Shown here: one piece after another, positions 11,350 to 26,350 of the stretch
Layout: each line of letters opens with the position of its first letter
Numbering within the stretch: position 1 is the stretch's first letter
From: Malus domestica
Taxonomy: Eukaryota > Streptophyta > Magnoliopsida > Rosales > Rosaceae
Assembly (NCBI RefSeq): GCF_042453785.1
Contig: NC_091671.1
Coordinates: 35,479,001 to 35,543,000 of the forward strand
Reading direction: 5' to 3'
DNA: 64,000 bases
Notes under the pieces: generated by a model
Databases searched by the model: none
Told to the model about the DNA's origin: nothing
What the model saw: the letters and a program-made list of their open reading frames with translations, nothing else
Made by a program: the position numbers and the translations under genes

Positions 11350-13555
11350 ATGTATAAATGCATCATGAAGAGCCACAACAACAGTTGCAACCGATTCAAG
11401 CTGTGGCAAGGTGAGCAAGCTGGCCAGGTTAGCTGTGTAAGTCTGCGTGATAACGAGTGCCATGAAGAGCCACATGACCATTGCAATCCGCGACAAATTG
11501 CTGCTTAACTTGTTTCCCTTGTTCAAATCAATCAACAAAATTGATTGAAAGTAGATATTTAATCAACGCTTGAGATAAGCTTCAAAGTTAAAACTTTTGA
11601 AGATCATTCTAGAGTGAAGGAAATAAGTTTACCATTTAAGGAGAAGAGAGGGTTAAAGGCTAACCAAATCCCTATTTGGTTCTGGATGGAGCCTTTGAGT
11701 TCAGGGCAGTGGTTTCGCTCTATCAACCATATATCACAAATCCATTGTAGAGACTTGTGGCTCCTATCAAAACCCACATGGCATTTGTGAAAGGCTTGGT
11801 GAATAACCAATGTTCTTGCACGACAAGAAACGATCATTACCAGTCTGGATTCAGTGTAGGGCGCTGTGAATTCTGCATACAGATATCTCTTGGCTAGCAT
11901 AGCTATACTACCAACTGCAGTATCAAAGTTATGCTCCATTAATAATTGGAAGAAAAAAAAAAACTGTGATTAGTATCAGACACTTAGTTGTTTGAAAAAT
12001 ATATAATTTTGCTATGGATCTTTATCTTTAAATAAATTTGTTCAGCTAACTCATTCATTGTGCCATTGAAGGGGAGGACTTCGTATGGCAAATCAAATGG
12101 CAATTCCTTTAAGGTGCCATGAAAGAGTTCAATTGCAAGTCCTTTATAAGAGAGAGATATTGTTTCCCAAGTGATCTTGTTCCACTTCCACATTCACATA
12201 GTGTCCGAAAATTGACCTCGTTGGCACACCAATTCTAAGTGGATTGGCACTTGTCGGTGGACTCCATCCTAGTGGCGTATATCGAGCCCCTCCTGGCCAA
12301 TAGACTTTACGCGCCAAATCTTTCATTGAAGAGCTAAGTGTAGCACTTTCACCCATAGTCTCTGAGAAACCAAGTTCTATGTGGCTCCCTTCCATCACAT
12401 TTATGATCTGAAATGTATATACTGGAGCTATTGCTCGATTAGCAAACTGAACCTTCCCACTCAAGCCAGGAAAATCACTTTTCAAAATGTTTGGCAAAAT
12501 TTGCTGGCTTCCCATTTTTTCCTCCCTCATTGCTTGAGCTACCACCCATGTTGCGTCATAAGCATGCACTGGAAAGATTGAAATGGGACCTCATTTTTTG
12601 GGACGTAACTTTTGACTCCAATAATTCCTTGCATTGAGGAGATGGTTGAGGCATTGAAGGAATGGACAAGGTTGTAGAGGGATCAGTGGTGATCCATACC
12701 TAATCCTTTTCCTTCTTTTTCATTCTTTTTGCCTTCTCAATTAGCTGCACCGCTGCTGGTATGGACAGGTGAACAACAAACACTCTACATTGGCTGCTCT
12801 TCAGCCTCCCGAGCTGATCAGATAATGAACAAGAAGCAGAAGGCGGGAGAGCTACATACTGGACGATTTCTGCGCCTACATGTTTAAGAGCCTTTGGATG
12901 GATTACTTGTAACCGCAAAGGCTGAAAAATCTGTGTTTTCATAGATTACAGTGACTTGATTCTGCTCCCAAAATTGAATCATAGCTGCTACAGCTTCATC
13001 TGATTGAAATGCTTTGGTGAAGCTTGAACTAGAAAGCTCCACCGATCGGTTGCCCACTAACGACACCTCTTCCCACGTCTGTGGTCCAAGAGTTGCTGAT
13101 CAAAAGAGTTTAATGGTCAACTTTGGCTAGCCCCTTCTTTGCAATATGCCATCTGCATTGCTACTCTCTGCTCTTTACCGATCTGCATTGCTACTCTCTG
13201 CTCTTTACCGATTTGAGATCTATAGAATTTTTCAGGTCAACGGGCCTAAGACCCACCCCAACAACACCGATACTGTCCCCACTTTACCACCTGCCCACTC
13301 CTCAGGTGTGGGATTTTATCATAAAAGGCCTCGGTGTTAGTTAGAGAAGGGTATTTCTATTTAAACTACTTTCTCTTTGGCCCTCTGGCTGATGTGGGAC
13401 AACAATGAGTTCCAACAAGAACCCGTATCTACATTTGCACCTATGCCTACGAAATTGTCGTCCTTCGTTCTGTCACTACTTCCATAAATCCTCAACGTTT
13501 GTTTAAATATTAAAACAAAGACCATGAAGGACAACAAAGCGGGAAACTTGTCCAT
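11350..13555 (-). pseudogene. Glutamate receptor-like (GLR) pseudogene, truncated tandem copy
   Basis: Minus-strand pieces align in order with the intact GLR at 15278-19086. They are a signal peptide start (MDKFPALLSFMVFVLIFKQT, 13555), an amino-terminal domain piece (12700-13095), the domain end plus ligand-binding S1 (11990-12569, RIGVPTRSIFGHYVNVEVEQ), the M1/pore exon (11604-11939, ERNHCPELKGS) and the M3 exon (11350-11538, QTYTANLASLLTLPQ). Reading frames are broken by several frameshifts. About 25 residues are missing near 12600. The end of exon 1, intron 1 and the start of exon 2 are replaced by about 300 bp of foreign sequence (13100-13405). The exon after M3 is lost at the Pack-MULE 2 junction. 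No functional channel can be made. Confidence 0.88.
13100..13405 (-). mobile_element. Probable small insertion (LTR/TRIM-like) in the GLR pseudogene
   Basis: About 300 bp unrelated to GLR separates the exon 1 remnant (…GANVDTGS) from the exon 2 remnant. On the minus strand it begins TGTTGTCCCACATCAGCC, a start common in small plant LTR elements. It contains a 30-bp unit repeated twice in tandem (13149-13210, unit ATCTGCATTGCTACTCTCTG…). I found no clear target duplication, so the class is uncertain. Confidence 0.4.
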
Positions 13556-15277
13556 TCTGTGTAAATATGGCAGATAATGGTTCGTATTCTTTTCATGTTT
13601 ATAACAAATACAATTGGTCTTATATAATCACTCAGATGTTAAACGTGGTCCCTGATTTTCTTATGTCATGGTCAATGCAAGGAATTGGTTTTCCTAGAAT
13701 TCTCTTACTTTTGATCATCAGTAAGGACCAAATTTATCTGTAGAATGAATGGTTAATTACCTTCCTGGTCATGAAGAAGACAAAAAAAATGTGACAGTAG
13801 AAGAAAGAGAAAATCAGAAACAAACCGCATTCATGGGAACTTTTCAAAGCATATTTTGAAGCAGTCGTACTGCAAATCCTTTTCTACTAACAAAACAACG
13901 CACGCAGATTCAAACTTGGGACATCTATTTACAGTTAGAGAGTTAACCAAGTAGTTGATATCAACATATGTTACTTAGATTCCAAGCAAGTCAGCATCAA
14001 TTTCCAAGTAACATCAATATATACATGCATGCCTCTGTGGTCCACCTTGCACTTATGGACATAAATGTCAGTCCCTACTTTGAATCGTTCATTTGGATTA
14101 TTTTGAATCTTTTTTATGTATAGACAAGTAGCATTACCTCATGCATCCTATTTGGACTGTTTTAGGAAGACAAGACAAAATTACATTCCTTATCAGCTTG
14201 ACCGTGATTAAGAATATGGGGACTAATTTTGGTCTAAATTGTTGAAAGTTTAGAAAATAATGGCCTTTGAATTGGTCCTATCCATGAGTTCTTGCAGGTG
14301 GAGAAATCTTGACATTAGATTAATTCTTCACTCTAGATTGATGGAATGAGATTATGAGTTTAAGAAAGTTTGACCATACCAGTTCGTTTCCTCAAATATG
14401 ACAGATGGAATTATTTTCGGATTTTAGGGGCCGGTTCCGGTTCCTTGTTGTATAGATCTTTCGTGATCTCTGCTTGATTCTTCATCAAATCATTTGGATT
14501 AGCCTTCCTTTTATGTAAACCTTGTATACCAAGTCATAGTAACAGTATATATTTAATTCTTGATTAGCCTTGCGTTTTCACATTATCAACGGGATTGCTA
14601 AAGGGTTACTTTAGCTGCATCAATATTTATTCTGGACTGAGGATAATCCATTGTGATGATCTAGGCTAGCAATGTTATATTAGATTATGAAATGAATTTT
14701 TTTCATTTCGGATTCTGCCATGGCTAGGAGTTTCGGAGGAGATTCATGAAACTGAAGCAAAAAAAAACAAATATATATAGACTGCATTGGGTTTACCAAC
14801 TTTCTTATATATAATGGTGCTGATCATGGGGACATGATGGTGAAGAAAATGATGGAAGCCCTCTGCTGGTTCTTGAGAATCATACCTTTCAAGTAACAAT
14901 TCTGCGGAATGTTCTAAGTAGAGCACTATCCACTTTGAATCGTAAAGCAATACATAATCCACAACTTTAGGGACTTTGACTGATGATTGTTCTTTTTCAC
15001 AAACCTATGTTACAAGTTTCAGTATTAAAAAACACTATGTTGCAAGTTTACAATGTTTATTCTATGGTATTGAATACGAGCCAACAGTTCGAAAATAAAA
15101 GAAGAACTCCTAGCTAGCCGGTACCGTGTTACACAGAGTAATGGATTAGAGAGTTGGCCTATGTTTTCTATGCAGTGGCTAAAGCTGTACTCTTTTATAT
15201 GCAAAACTGAATTCTATCCTAATCTATGTGGAAAAATCTTTTCGGTTATCTAATTTTGTTGCAAACGGCATCAATGT
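13556..15277. other. Spacer between the GLR copies, no gene seen
   Basis: This holds the promoter side of the GLR pseudogene and the 3' flank of the intact GLR. The segment 14164-14330 is the second copy of the repeat at 9770-9925. No supported coding region. Confidence 0.6.
14164..14330. repeat. 3'-flank segment duplicated with the GLR gene (copy 2)
   Basis: Matches 9770-9925 in the same orientation (shared blocks include CTTGACC.TGATTAAGAATA and GAGTTCTTGCAGG-like stretches). It lies downstream of the intact minus-strand GLR gene. Confidence 0.75.
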
Positions 15278-18200
15278 CTAGACTTGAGCCTGCAAGGCAG
15301 ATGCATTCGAAGGATATGCATGACTTTCTTCATTAATATCGCTGTCTCTTCTTGAGAACCTTCTGTTTGGATTTCCCCATCGTTTCATTACATCCAATAT
15401 TAACTTCCAGTTGGTTTTGTATACAAGAATTGATTTACGAATGTTAAAAATGTAAACCACAAGAGCAATTGTCGATGTCCCTCCTGTGAGTACGAATAGT
15501 ACCCAAAAGCTGTTGGGGCTTAGACTAGGATTAGCACCATCTGTTTCTGCATCCAAGCACTTCAGAGAGGCCAGCATGCTGTTCTCTAAAGTCCGAAGGT
15601 CACCCCTTTCGGTTACCTTTAACATTGCTTCCGTTACACTAGGAAGCAACATAGACCCTTTTGGAAATACCTGCAGCATAAAAGCTTAGTTAATATATGG
15701 TTACCTTGAATGCAGAAGAGATTAACTTGGTGAAAAGCTAGATAATTACAAATCCAAATCCTCCAACTTTGAAAGTCGGTCCCACTGGCATAAAGGCCTT
15801 GCAGTATTTTGCAAGGAATATTTTTGCGAAAGGGGCTTCGAGAAAAGCAGCAGCAATTACTTTACTTCTGAGGGCTAAGTCATATTCTTCTGTGGAGTTA
15901 AACTGCATAATATTGTTGTGGGGGAAGCGCAAGACTTCCGTTAAATAGGCTGAAACAAAGGATCCCTTACAATAACCAACCATGGCGTTGGTTCGCAGCA
16001 GTGCATCAACATCTGCTACGGTAGGTTCAAGCTGCTGGACAGTGAGCATGCTGGCAAGGTTAGCGGTGTATGTCTGCGTGATGATTAGCGCCATAAATAG
16101 CCAGACCACCATTGTCATCCGAGAGAAATTGCTATGCAGCTTATCTCCTTTGCTCAGTTAAATCAAATAGAAGTTGTATTTAGACAATTTAAAAAAAAAA
16201 AAAAAATAGAGAGGAAGAGAGTGAAATTAAACATCAATGTGGGTTACGAATTTACCTTGTAAGGAGAAGAGAGTGGTGAAAGATAGCCAAATCAAGCTTC
16301 CTATTTGATTTAGCACAGAGCCTTTGAGTTCGGGACAGTAGTTTCGCTCTATCAGCCATACAACAAAGCCATTGTAGACATTGATGGCTCCTATAAGTGC
16401 CCACATTGCTTTTGTGAAAGGTTTCATGAATAACCAAGCTTTGTTACATGTTTTGGACCTGACTGGAACTATCATTATCAATCCTGATTCGGTATAGGGG
16501 TGCGTGAATTCTGCGTGTTCGTATCTCCGGGACACTATTGCTACATCACCAACCACAGCATCAAATTTCTGCATGACAAGTTTGATTGATCTGAATTATT
16601 CCATGAAATTAAACATCAAATATTGGCATGCAATTTGGATTAATTAACCAACTGCATGAAGAGACTAACTACAGAAAGTAAATATCTTACATGCAAATGG
16701 ATTTGCTTCACTAAAGAATCATATGTTCCTTCGAAAGGAAATAACTCGTAGGGCAAATGGTAAGGCAGCTCATTTACGGTTGCTTTGAAGAGATCTATTG
16801 CAATTCCACTGAAAGATAAGTTATTTCCCAATGGATCTTTCTTCACATTTACATACTGTTTGAATGTTGCTCCTGTCGGCACACCAATTCTCAGCACGTT
16901 TGCATTTGTTGTTGGTACAGCCCACCCTTTTGGAGTATACCAAGGCCCTCCTGGCCAAAAAACTTGCCCCAAATCTCTCATAGAAGATCTGTTAGTAGCA
17001 CCTTCACCGATAGTCTCTGAGAATCCTAATCCATCTGACCAGTATCCAACTTCTCTGTAACTTTTTCCATTCACATTGATGATTTGAAACACATGTTGTG
17101 GAGCTAATTTTTGGTCATTGAACTTAATTCTTCCACTTAAGCCATGAAAATCGCTTCGCAAAAGTTTTGCTAACAATTTCCTCCCTTTGCTGCTTTCTGT
17201 CATAGCTTGAGCCACCGCCCTTGCAGCATCATAAGCCTGTGCTGCAAAGATTCCAGGCTCATTGTTACCGTCTTCAGGATGTTCCATGCTAAACCTTTTT
17301 CGAAACCTATGATCAAAATCCTTAAATTGGTTCCCACTTTCGGGGAAGTAGCTCTTGACTCCGATGATCCCTTGCATTGAGGAGATGGTGGAGGCATTAA
17401 AAGAGTGGACAAGGCTTGTAATAGGATCAGTGGTGATCCATACGTAATCCTTTTCCATCATCTTCATTTCTTTTGCCTTTTCAAATAGTTGCACCGCCAA
17501 TGGCGCAGACAAATGCACAACAAAGACTCTACATTGGTCATTTTGAATTTTCTCAAGCTCTGTGATTAATGAAGAAGAAGCAAAAGGAGGGAGAGCTACC
17601 AGGTGGCTAATTTCTGCACCAACTTGTCTCAAGGCATCAGAGAGGTGAGGTAAGACTTCATTGGCTGAAGAATCTCTATCTCCGTAAATTACAGTGACTT
17701 GATGCCATTCCCAAGACTGAACTATATCAGCAATTGCTTCCATTTGTTTCAACTGGTTACGAGAAGCTTGAACCAGAAAGGGCCACAGCTCAGCTGCCCA
17801 CTTTGGATTAGCCTCAGCAAATGAAACAATTGGGGTATGAGTCTCACTGCCAACCTCAGCTACTAATGATGTCTCTTCCCATGTATGAGGTCCTAGAATG
17901 GCTTGCACTTTTTGCTCGTCTATAAGACCTTTAGCTGCAGATTGATAAAATGGCACATTTTTCAACAGTCAATTACTTACCTTACTATTGAGTTTTTTCA
18001 AGCTAAAATTAAAAGCAAAGAAGAGAGAAAAATGAATGCATACATGCATGATACATCGATCCCTATATGCAAAAACTCCTAGATTGAAGAATACACAATT
18101 ATATAGCTTTTGATATATGCCTCATGTTTCTATGATAAGATAGCAAATTAGGGATGTGAAGACAATTGCTGAGGTTATTCCAATCCTAAATCTACCTGCT

Positions 18201-19086
18201 GATAGGATAAGTGGTTCAATTCCTTATATTCCTTTGTAAGGTTTTTAAATTTCTCGACCTACGGGGGACATCTCTTGAGAATGTGAAGAATTGTTGCACA
18301 TCATGGTTTAGATAATTAATTAAGTTATGTACATGTAATGAAAGGATGTGAAGAATTGTTTAAGATTTAGGGTTAAGGCCACAAGTAAACCAATTTTCAA
18401 CTTTTTGAGAAGTAAACTTGCCATTTTGTTTTGCGTAATTTTTCAATCATTTGGTATAACCTTAAGTTAAACATATAAAGCATCAAGGCTCCTGTAACTC
18501 AAGTGGGTAAGGGAATTTATCTTGTGCCACTTAGTACTACGATTTAGTGATATTTGAACCACATTATTGTTAGCCCATTGTAAGGCTAAGTCCACACATC
18601 TCTCTTAGTGTAAATAATATCGTTTGTTAAAAAAAAAACAAAAAAAGAATTTACCCTGCATATGATGTTTTCAATTAGATTCTCCCCTCCCATAATATTT
18701 GCCATTATAAAAAAAAATAAGGGACACTCCGACACTTGGCCTTCGGAGTGTCAGTGCAACCTAGATATTGCCTTTATAAAAAATAAAAACAAAGAAGGTT
18801 AGAAAGCTTAATTACCTGCAAGAGCTGCCTGCGAGGGCTTCCCCTGAGAGTTTCTTACGTGCAGAACCAGTCTCTGATTCCCAGTGGAATCAAAATGATC
18901 ATCCAGTGCCATTTGAATTGCCACTCTCCCTTCTTTGCCAACCCGAGAACTGTTGTCGATAATAGCACCTAGTATTCCTATCCCGGGTTCATTCTCGATT
19001 GTATTGGCATTTCCAAATGTTGTAATTCCTTCCCTAAAACCTGAAACTGTGATCAGGAAATAAAAAAGAAGAGCAAACTGAGACAT
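15278..19086 (-). CDS. Glutamate receptor-like cation channel (GLR, clade 2-like), 5 exons, 872 aa
   Basis: Minus-strand exons are 19086-18816, 17934-16691, 16568-16256, 16147-15750 and 15670-15278. All junctions are GT-AG and the phases join to 872 codons plus stop. The protein has a signal peptide (MSQFALLFYFLITVSG) and a bacterial periplasmic-binding-like amino-terminal domain (VQAILGPHTWEETSLVAEVG, about residues 100-120). The ligand-binding S1 (LRIGVPTGATFKQYV) is in exon 2, M1 and the pore loop (ERNYCPELKGS) in exon 3, M3 with TYTANLASML and S2 in exon 4, and the last membrane helix (FWVLFVLTGGTSTIALVVYI) in exon 5. It should form an amino-acid-gated, calcium-permeable channel at the plasma or an internal membrane. 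The length fits the family (about 850-950 aa). Intron 1 (881 bp) carries a SINE remnant. I saw no frameshift or stop, so it appears functional. Confidence 0.93.
18521..18641 (+). mobile_element. SINE remnant in GLR intron 1
   Basis: Begins like the fuller copy at 46652 (GCCACTTAGTACTACGAT, then the A-box-like TTAGTGATAT). It jumps past the B-box to the shared 3' part (GAACCACATTATTGTTAGCC) and ends in a poly(A) run. It is an internally deleted copy of the tRNA-derived family found several times in this window. Confidence 0.6.
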
Positions 19087-19131
19087 TTTTTGTTGTTTTT
19101 GTATTGAAGAACGACTTCAGAGCTCTCTTCC

Positions 19132-19139
19132 TATTTATA
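19132..19139 (-). promoter_or_regulatory. TATA box of the intact GLR gene
   Basis: The minus strand reads TATAAATA followed by GGAAG, 46-53 bases upstream of the ATG at 19086. This is a canonical plant TATA context, implying a very short 5' leader. It is a position-based inference. Confidence 0.55.
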
Positions 19140-19609
19140 TGGACAAGATTCAAGAATGCTGCCATACTTTTTACTCAGTCAACATTAAAAGATTTCCTCT
19201 TTTTCTTGAGTCATAAGTCAGCACTAAGAATTAAACAATACTTTGGTCTTTTTTCCTTGCATGAACATATATACATAATATTTCTGCAGTATGGTGCGTG
19301 GAATTAATTCAACTCCTTCTTGACCAAAATTACATCTTGTACGCGGATTAAAATTTCTAAATTTGTTTTTTTTTTTTTGTATCTTTGTTAATTAAACTTT
19401 CCAATATCTGACATGAATCATTAAATTACTCATACACATGCGTAGTGTAAATGTTTTCATGTCAGATTGTCTTGCAACAGAACTAGAATTCTTCACATTG
19501 ATTTGGTTGAGTTTTTGTCGAAACATGTGATCAAGCAATATAATTAAATTTGTCCCAAAAAAACAAACAAACAAACAAACATTGTGGTTCGCAAATTTAA
19601 AAAATAAAT

Positions 19610-19995
19610 AAATAAAATAGAGCTTTTTGGGATCATATCGACTTTAGTTTCTTTTGGATTCGAGTTTCTCATATATATCGTGTAGGTAATTACGTGGCTG
19701 ATTGTTTAGCCAACTAGATTTATTGGTGGTCGGATTCTTATCCTTTGTATGTAGTTGCAACTTTTGTTCATAATCTTTGGGGGCTTCTGAACTTCCGCTT
19801 CTCTTAAGAGTTATTTTAATGGTTTTCTTATGATCTAATTTTGAGTTTCCTTGTTGGTTTGAGCTTTGGTCATTCTTTCTAGCTCTACCATTTTCAATTT
19901 TTGTTGTTTCTATTAGCTTTTTGATACTGTGTTAGGGTTGGGTTTCTTGGCCCTCTAATTTATTGTACTTTTAATTTTTGTTTTATCAATATATT
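19610..19995 (+). mobile_element. LINE (non-LTR retrotransposon) 3' end with RNase H tail
   Basis: At 19652-19717 the plus strand reads FWIRVSHIYRVGNYVADCLA, then N and a stop. This is the C-terminal RNase H signature (S-H-x-R-x-x-N-x-x-A-D-x-L-A) of plant L1-type LINEs. It is followed by a T-rich 3' UTR ending near TTTTATCAATATATTCTC. Everything upstream of the RNase H tail is missing, as in 5'-truncated insertions. Confidence 0.75.
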
Positions 19996-20690
19996 CTCAA
20001 CAATGTCTTTTCCATGATACCAATACTAAAGTGAATTTGATATTGTTGTTTAATTGAAAAAAATATTATCAATTCGACTCTTGTAAATCTATACTTGCGT
20101 TTACATCCATGTGCAAGAGAATCCTAAAAGAAACAGACTAGTAAATTAATTGATGTTCTAATAATATCTATTTAACATTATTAATTAGAATTGGTGAAGT
20201 GAAAGCCACCATTTGAATTTCCTGGTAATAACCCCCTTGTTAGGTTCCATTATTCATACACCTGTCCAAAAGACAAATTAAGTTTTGCTTTGAATTTTCA
20301 TCACGTGCTGTATACGTGATGAGAGACCGAGTCAGTTCTACAGTATTTAGAGAATCTTCGAATTGAATCGTGAGTTGAGTCATGATGACTCTCTCGTTCT
20401 AGATGATTTGCTCAAGCAAATAGAATAGAAACTTCCTTCATTTTACTCGTTATTTTCTTTGACAGTTTCATTTTGACTTAAATAATTAAGCTGATCATAA
20501 AATGATTGAATCTCAAGGTTTGTCCTAACATCCTTATGTCCTCACGGAATTGGTAAAGAGTTGGAAGAAACACTTGAACCTTGAAACTTAAACAAGAAAT
20601 TCATAACACAGGAAATAAAATAAAAATGAAGAAAACAACAATTGAACTTTTCTCTACAACGATATTCTACTAAAGGGTAAGGGGGTTTTC
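19996..20690. other. Intergenic, no gene seen
   Basis: AT-rich sequence between the LINE tail and the SINE/LTR element. No supported coding region or repeat structure. Confidence 0.55.
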
Positions 20691-20807
20691 TATTCTAAAG
20701 GGAGGGGGAGATTGGACTAGACCACAAAATGAGCTAGCTATCTAAGTATCGAACTCCACACAAATATAATACATCATCGTCATTCATGTGAGTCGAGCTT
20801 GAGATCT

Positions 20808-21796
20808 TGTTCGCTCCCTAAATCCGCCATGGGCCTCGCGGGCAAGCTAGGGATTTACTTCACATACGAGATTGGTGGGTGCGGGCGTGCCACTACTAGA
20901 TGCCGCTAGTAGACGGGATTTGAATGATTGAGGTTGCGCCTTTTGACTTCAAATTAAGAGATTGTGCCATTTGAGTGGGAGTTGCTCAAAGCAAGGTTCT
21001 TTCTTTGCCTTAAAAATAAGGATTTTACTTATATGGAGAGATAGAACAATATGTAAATGACAAGGTTGCTCGGAAATGTAAATGACAGAGGAAAGTGACT
21101 AATATTGCAGAGTGCTTGTAATTTAAATGACTAAAAACGAGTTGTACATGAAAACTACAAAGGAGATCGATACTACAAGTGAGCAACAAAGCTAATAAAC
21201 TACACAAAAGATGGCTTTTGTGAGGGTTGATCCTGAAAAGGATGAAGGCTTAAGGGCTGACTACAGCTTCGTGAAGGCAAATCTGGTTTGAGCAGAATTT
21301 GTGCTTGTATTTGTTTGTTTGATTGAGTATCCATAATCCTTGTGCATCTGCCCCTTTAAATAGAGATCTAGCCACATGCTGAGAACCTTGTACTTGCCCG
21401 AAAGAAACTTGGGCAGCTTGCATTACTTTTGCCAACTTGCATGTAGAAACAATATTAAAAGGGGAACTTGCATCTCCACCACATGTTTTTAGCACATGTC
21501 TCCTCCACTTGTAATAAACTAACAATTAAAAGAAGCAAGTTGGCTTCTTTCATTTTATCATTATCCGAAAGCTCTCCCATCCACTTGCAATACATGCATG
21601 TATCTTGATTAAACAAAGGCTTGACAAACCTCCACCACCCAAACAAATGGGAAAAAACAATATTATAGTGCCAAACCCCTCCACTTGTAGCCAAATATAT
21701 TTCCAAGTTAGTTTTCTTGCACATTAATCCTCCAAATGCCATATTTTACCCGAATTGCCCAAATAAGTAAAAATGGGTATATTTTGAGTGCAAACA
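20808..21796 (-). repeat. 3' LTR of the LARD-like element
   Basis: Nearly identical to 25300-26294. On the minus strand it starts TGTTTGCACTC and ends GGAGCGAACA. Short frames inside it are untranslated LTR sequence. Confidence 0.88.
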
Positions 21797-24438
<2,642 letters not shown>

Positions 24439-25262
24439 TCATTCAAGTTTGATCCCAAGCTTTGTCCTTCTCGAGATCTCGATGCGGGCAACATGCTTGT
24501 GTTGGCGGGGATGAGTGTATGAGCTTTTTTCTTCTTCTTCGGGCTCCACATGAGGTGTGAGTTCGAGCCCTCCGAGCGTTGGTGTTTGGCCTACAACGGC
24601 TTGGTCTTCTACAACCATATCCATTTTCATGGATTTTTCATTGGGTGGCGCCATTGTTTGGCCTTCATCAATGTGTATGATTTGTTCTTCCTTGGTTGTA
24701 GTATGGTGATTGTGCTTGTAGAGGGGATTTGACATATTTGATCTATCAACTTTCTCAAAGTTTCTCCAAAAGTTGTATAGCTTTCCTCCACCATTTTAAA
24801 ACACTTAGTCACCTCTTCACCATACTCGATGCTTGCCACATGGAGTTTGGACACCTTCTCTAATTTTCCCACATCCTCTTTGTAGAGCTTTTCATTCGGA
24901 TGATCATGAGTTGGCATCTCATATATTGGCTCTATGTACTCATTAGAAGCATTTTGATACTCAAAGCCATTTGTTGGCCTATCATAGTATTCATGAATGT
25001 GATTGTCTTCAAAAGAATAATAACCTTCATCATAGCCATAAGTTGGCCAATCTTCAAGATTATTATTTATTTGATGGCCATTAGTTGGCCGACAATCATG
25101 TTCCATGGGACTTGAGTACTCTTCAGCCATGTACCCATAAGTTGGCAACTCATGGGTTGGCTTTATGTGATAGCCATAGCTTGGGCGCTCTTCAACACCG
25201 TCATCCTCCTCATACTCCGAAAAAGCATATGGAGAAAAATCATAAACATAAGGATTGTTCAT
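24439..25262 (-). pseudogene. Gag-like internal protein of the LARD-like element, frameshifted
   Basis: Starts MNNPYVYDFSPYAFSEYEED at 25262, 37 bases inside the 5' LTR as expected for gag. It reads 211 codons to 24627, and the continuation (24735-24439) is in another frame, so one frameshift is present. The N-terminal part has five or six imperfect copies of a (R/L/W)PT-(Y/N/H)-G motif separated by acidic, Tyr-rich spacers. The later part is helical (KLEKVSKLHVASIEYGEEVT). I saw no zinc knuckle. Assignment as gag rests on position; the sequence itself is not a family I recognise. Confidence 0.5.
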
Positions 25263-25299
25263 AATCTAACTCTATATAAGGGTCCCACTAGCCAAAATC

Positions 25300-26294
25300 T
25301 GTTCGCTCCCTAAATCCGCCATAGGTCTCGCGAGCAAGCTGAGGATTTACTTCACATACGAGATTGGTGGGTGCGGGCATGCCACTACTAGATGCCGCTA
25401 GTAGATGAGATTTGAATGATTGAGGTTGCGCCTTTTGACTTCAAATCAAGAGATTGTGCCATTTGAGTGGGAGTTGCTCAAAGCAAGGTTCTTTCTTTGC
25501 CTTAAAAATAAGGACTTTACTTATATGGAGAGATAGAACAATATGTAAATGACAAGGTTGCTCAGAAATGTAAATGACAGAGGAAAGTGACTAATATTGT
25601 AGAGTGCTTGTAATTTAAATGACTGAAAACGAGTTGTACATGAAAACTACAAAGGAGATCGATACTACAAGTGAGCAGCAGAGCTAATAAACTACACAAA
25701 AAATGGCTTTTGTGAGGGTTGATCCTGAAAATGATGAAGGCTTAGGGGCTGACTACAGCTTCATGAAGGCAAATCTGGTTTGAGCAGAGTTTGTGTTTGT
25801 ATTTGTTTGTTTGATTGAGTGTCTATAATCCTTATGCATCTGCCCCTTTAAATAGAGATATGAAAAGAGTCACATGCTAAAAACCTTGTACTTACCCGAA
25901 AGAAACTTGGGCAGCTTGCATTACTTTTGCCAATTTGCATGTAGAAACAATATTAAAAGGGGAACTTGCATCTCCACCACATATTTTTAGCACATGTCTC
26001 CTCCACTTGTAATAAACTAACAAATAAAAGAAGCAAGTTGTCTTCTTTCATTTTATCATTATCCGAAAGCTCTCCCATCCACTTGCAATACATGCATGTA
26101 TCTTGATTAAACAAAGGCTTGACAAACCTCCACCACCCAAACAAATGGGAAAAAACAATATTATAGTGTCAAACCCCTCCAATTGCAGACAAATATCTTT
26201 CCAAGTTAGTTTTCTTGCACATTAATCCTTCAAATGCCATATTTTACCCGAATTGCCCAAATAAGTAAAAATGGGTATATTTTGAGTGCAAACA
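25300..26294 (-). repeat. 5' LTR of the LARD-like element
   Basis: Partner of 20808-21796 with scattered substitutions and small indels. It borders the primer-binding site and the gag-like frame on the minus strand. Confidence 0.88.
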
Positions 26295-26350
26295 GATCTT
26301 TCATTTATTAGTGAAGAATAAGGAGGAATACCAACTAGTACTATAGTTTA

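Noticed and set aside
13100-13405. Cassandra-type TRIM with embedded 5S rRNA
   Set aside because: The start looks LTR-like, but I see no 5S-like promoter sequence inside.
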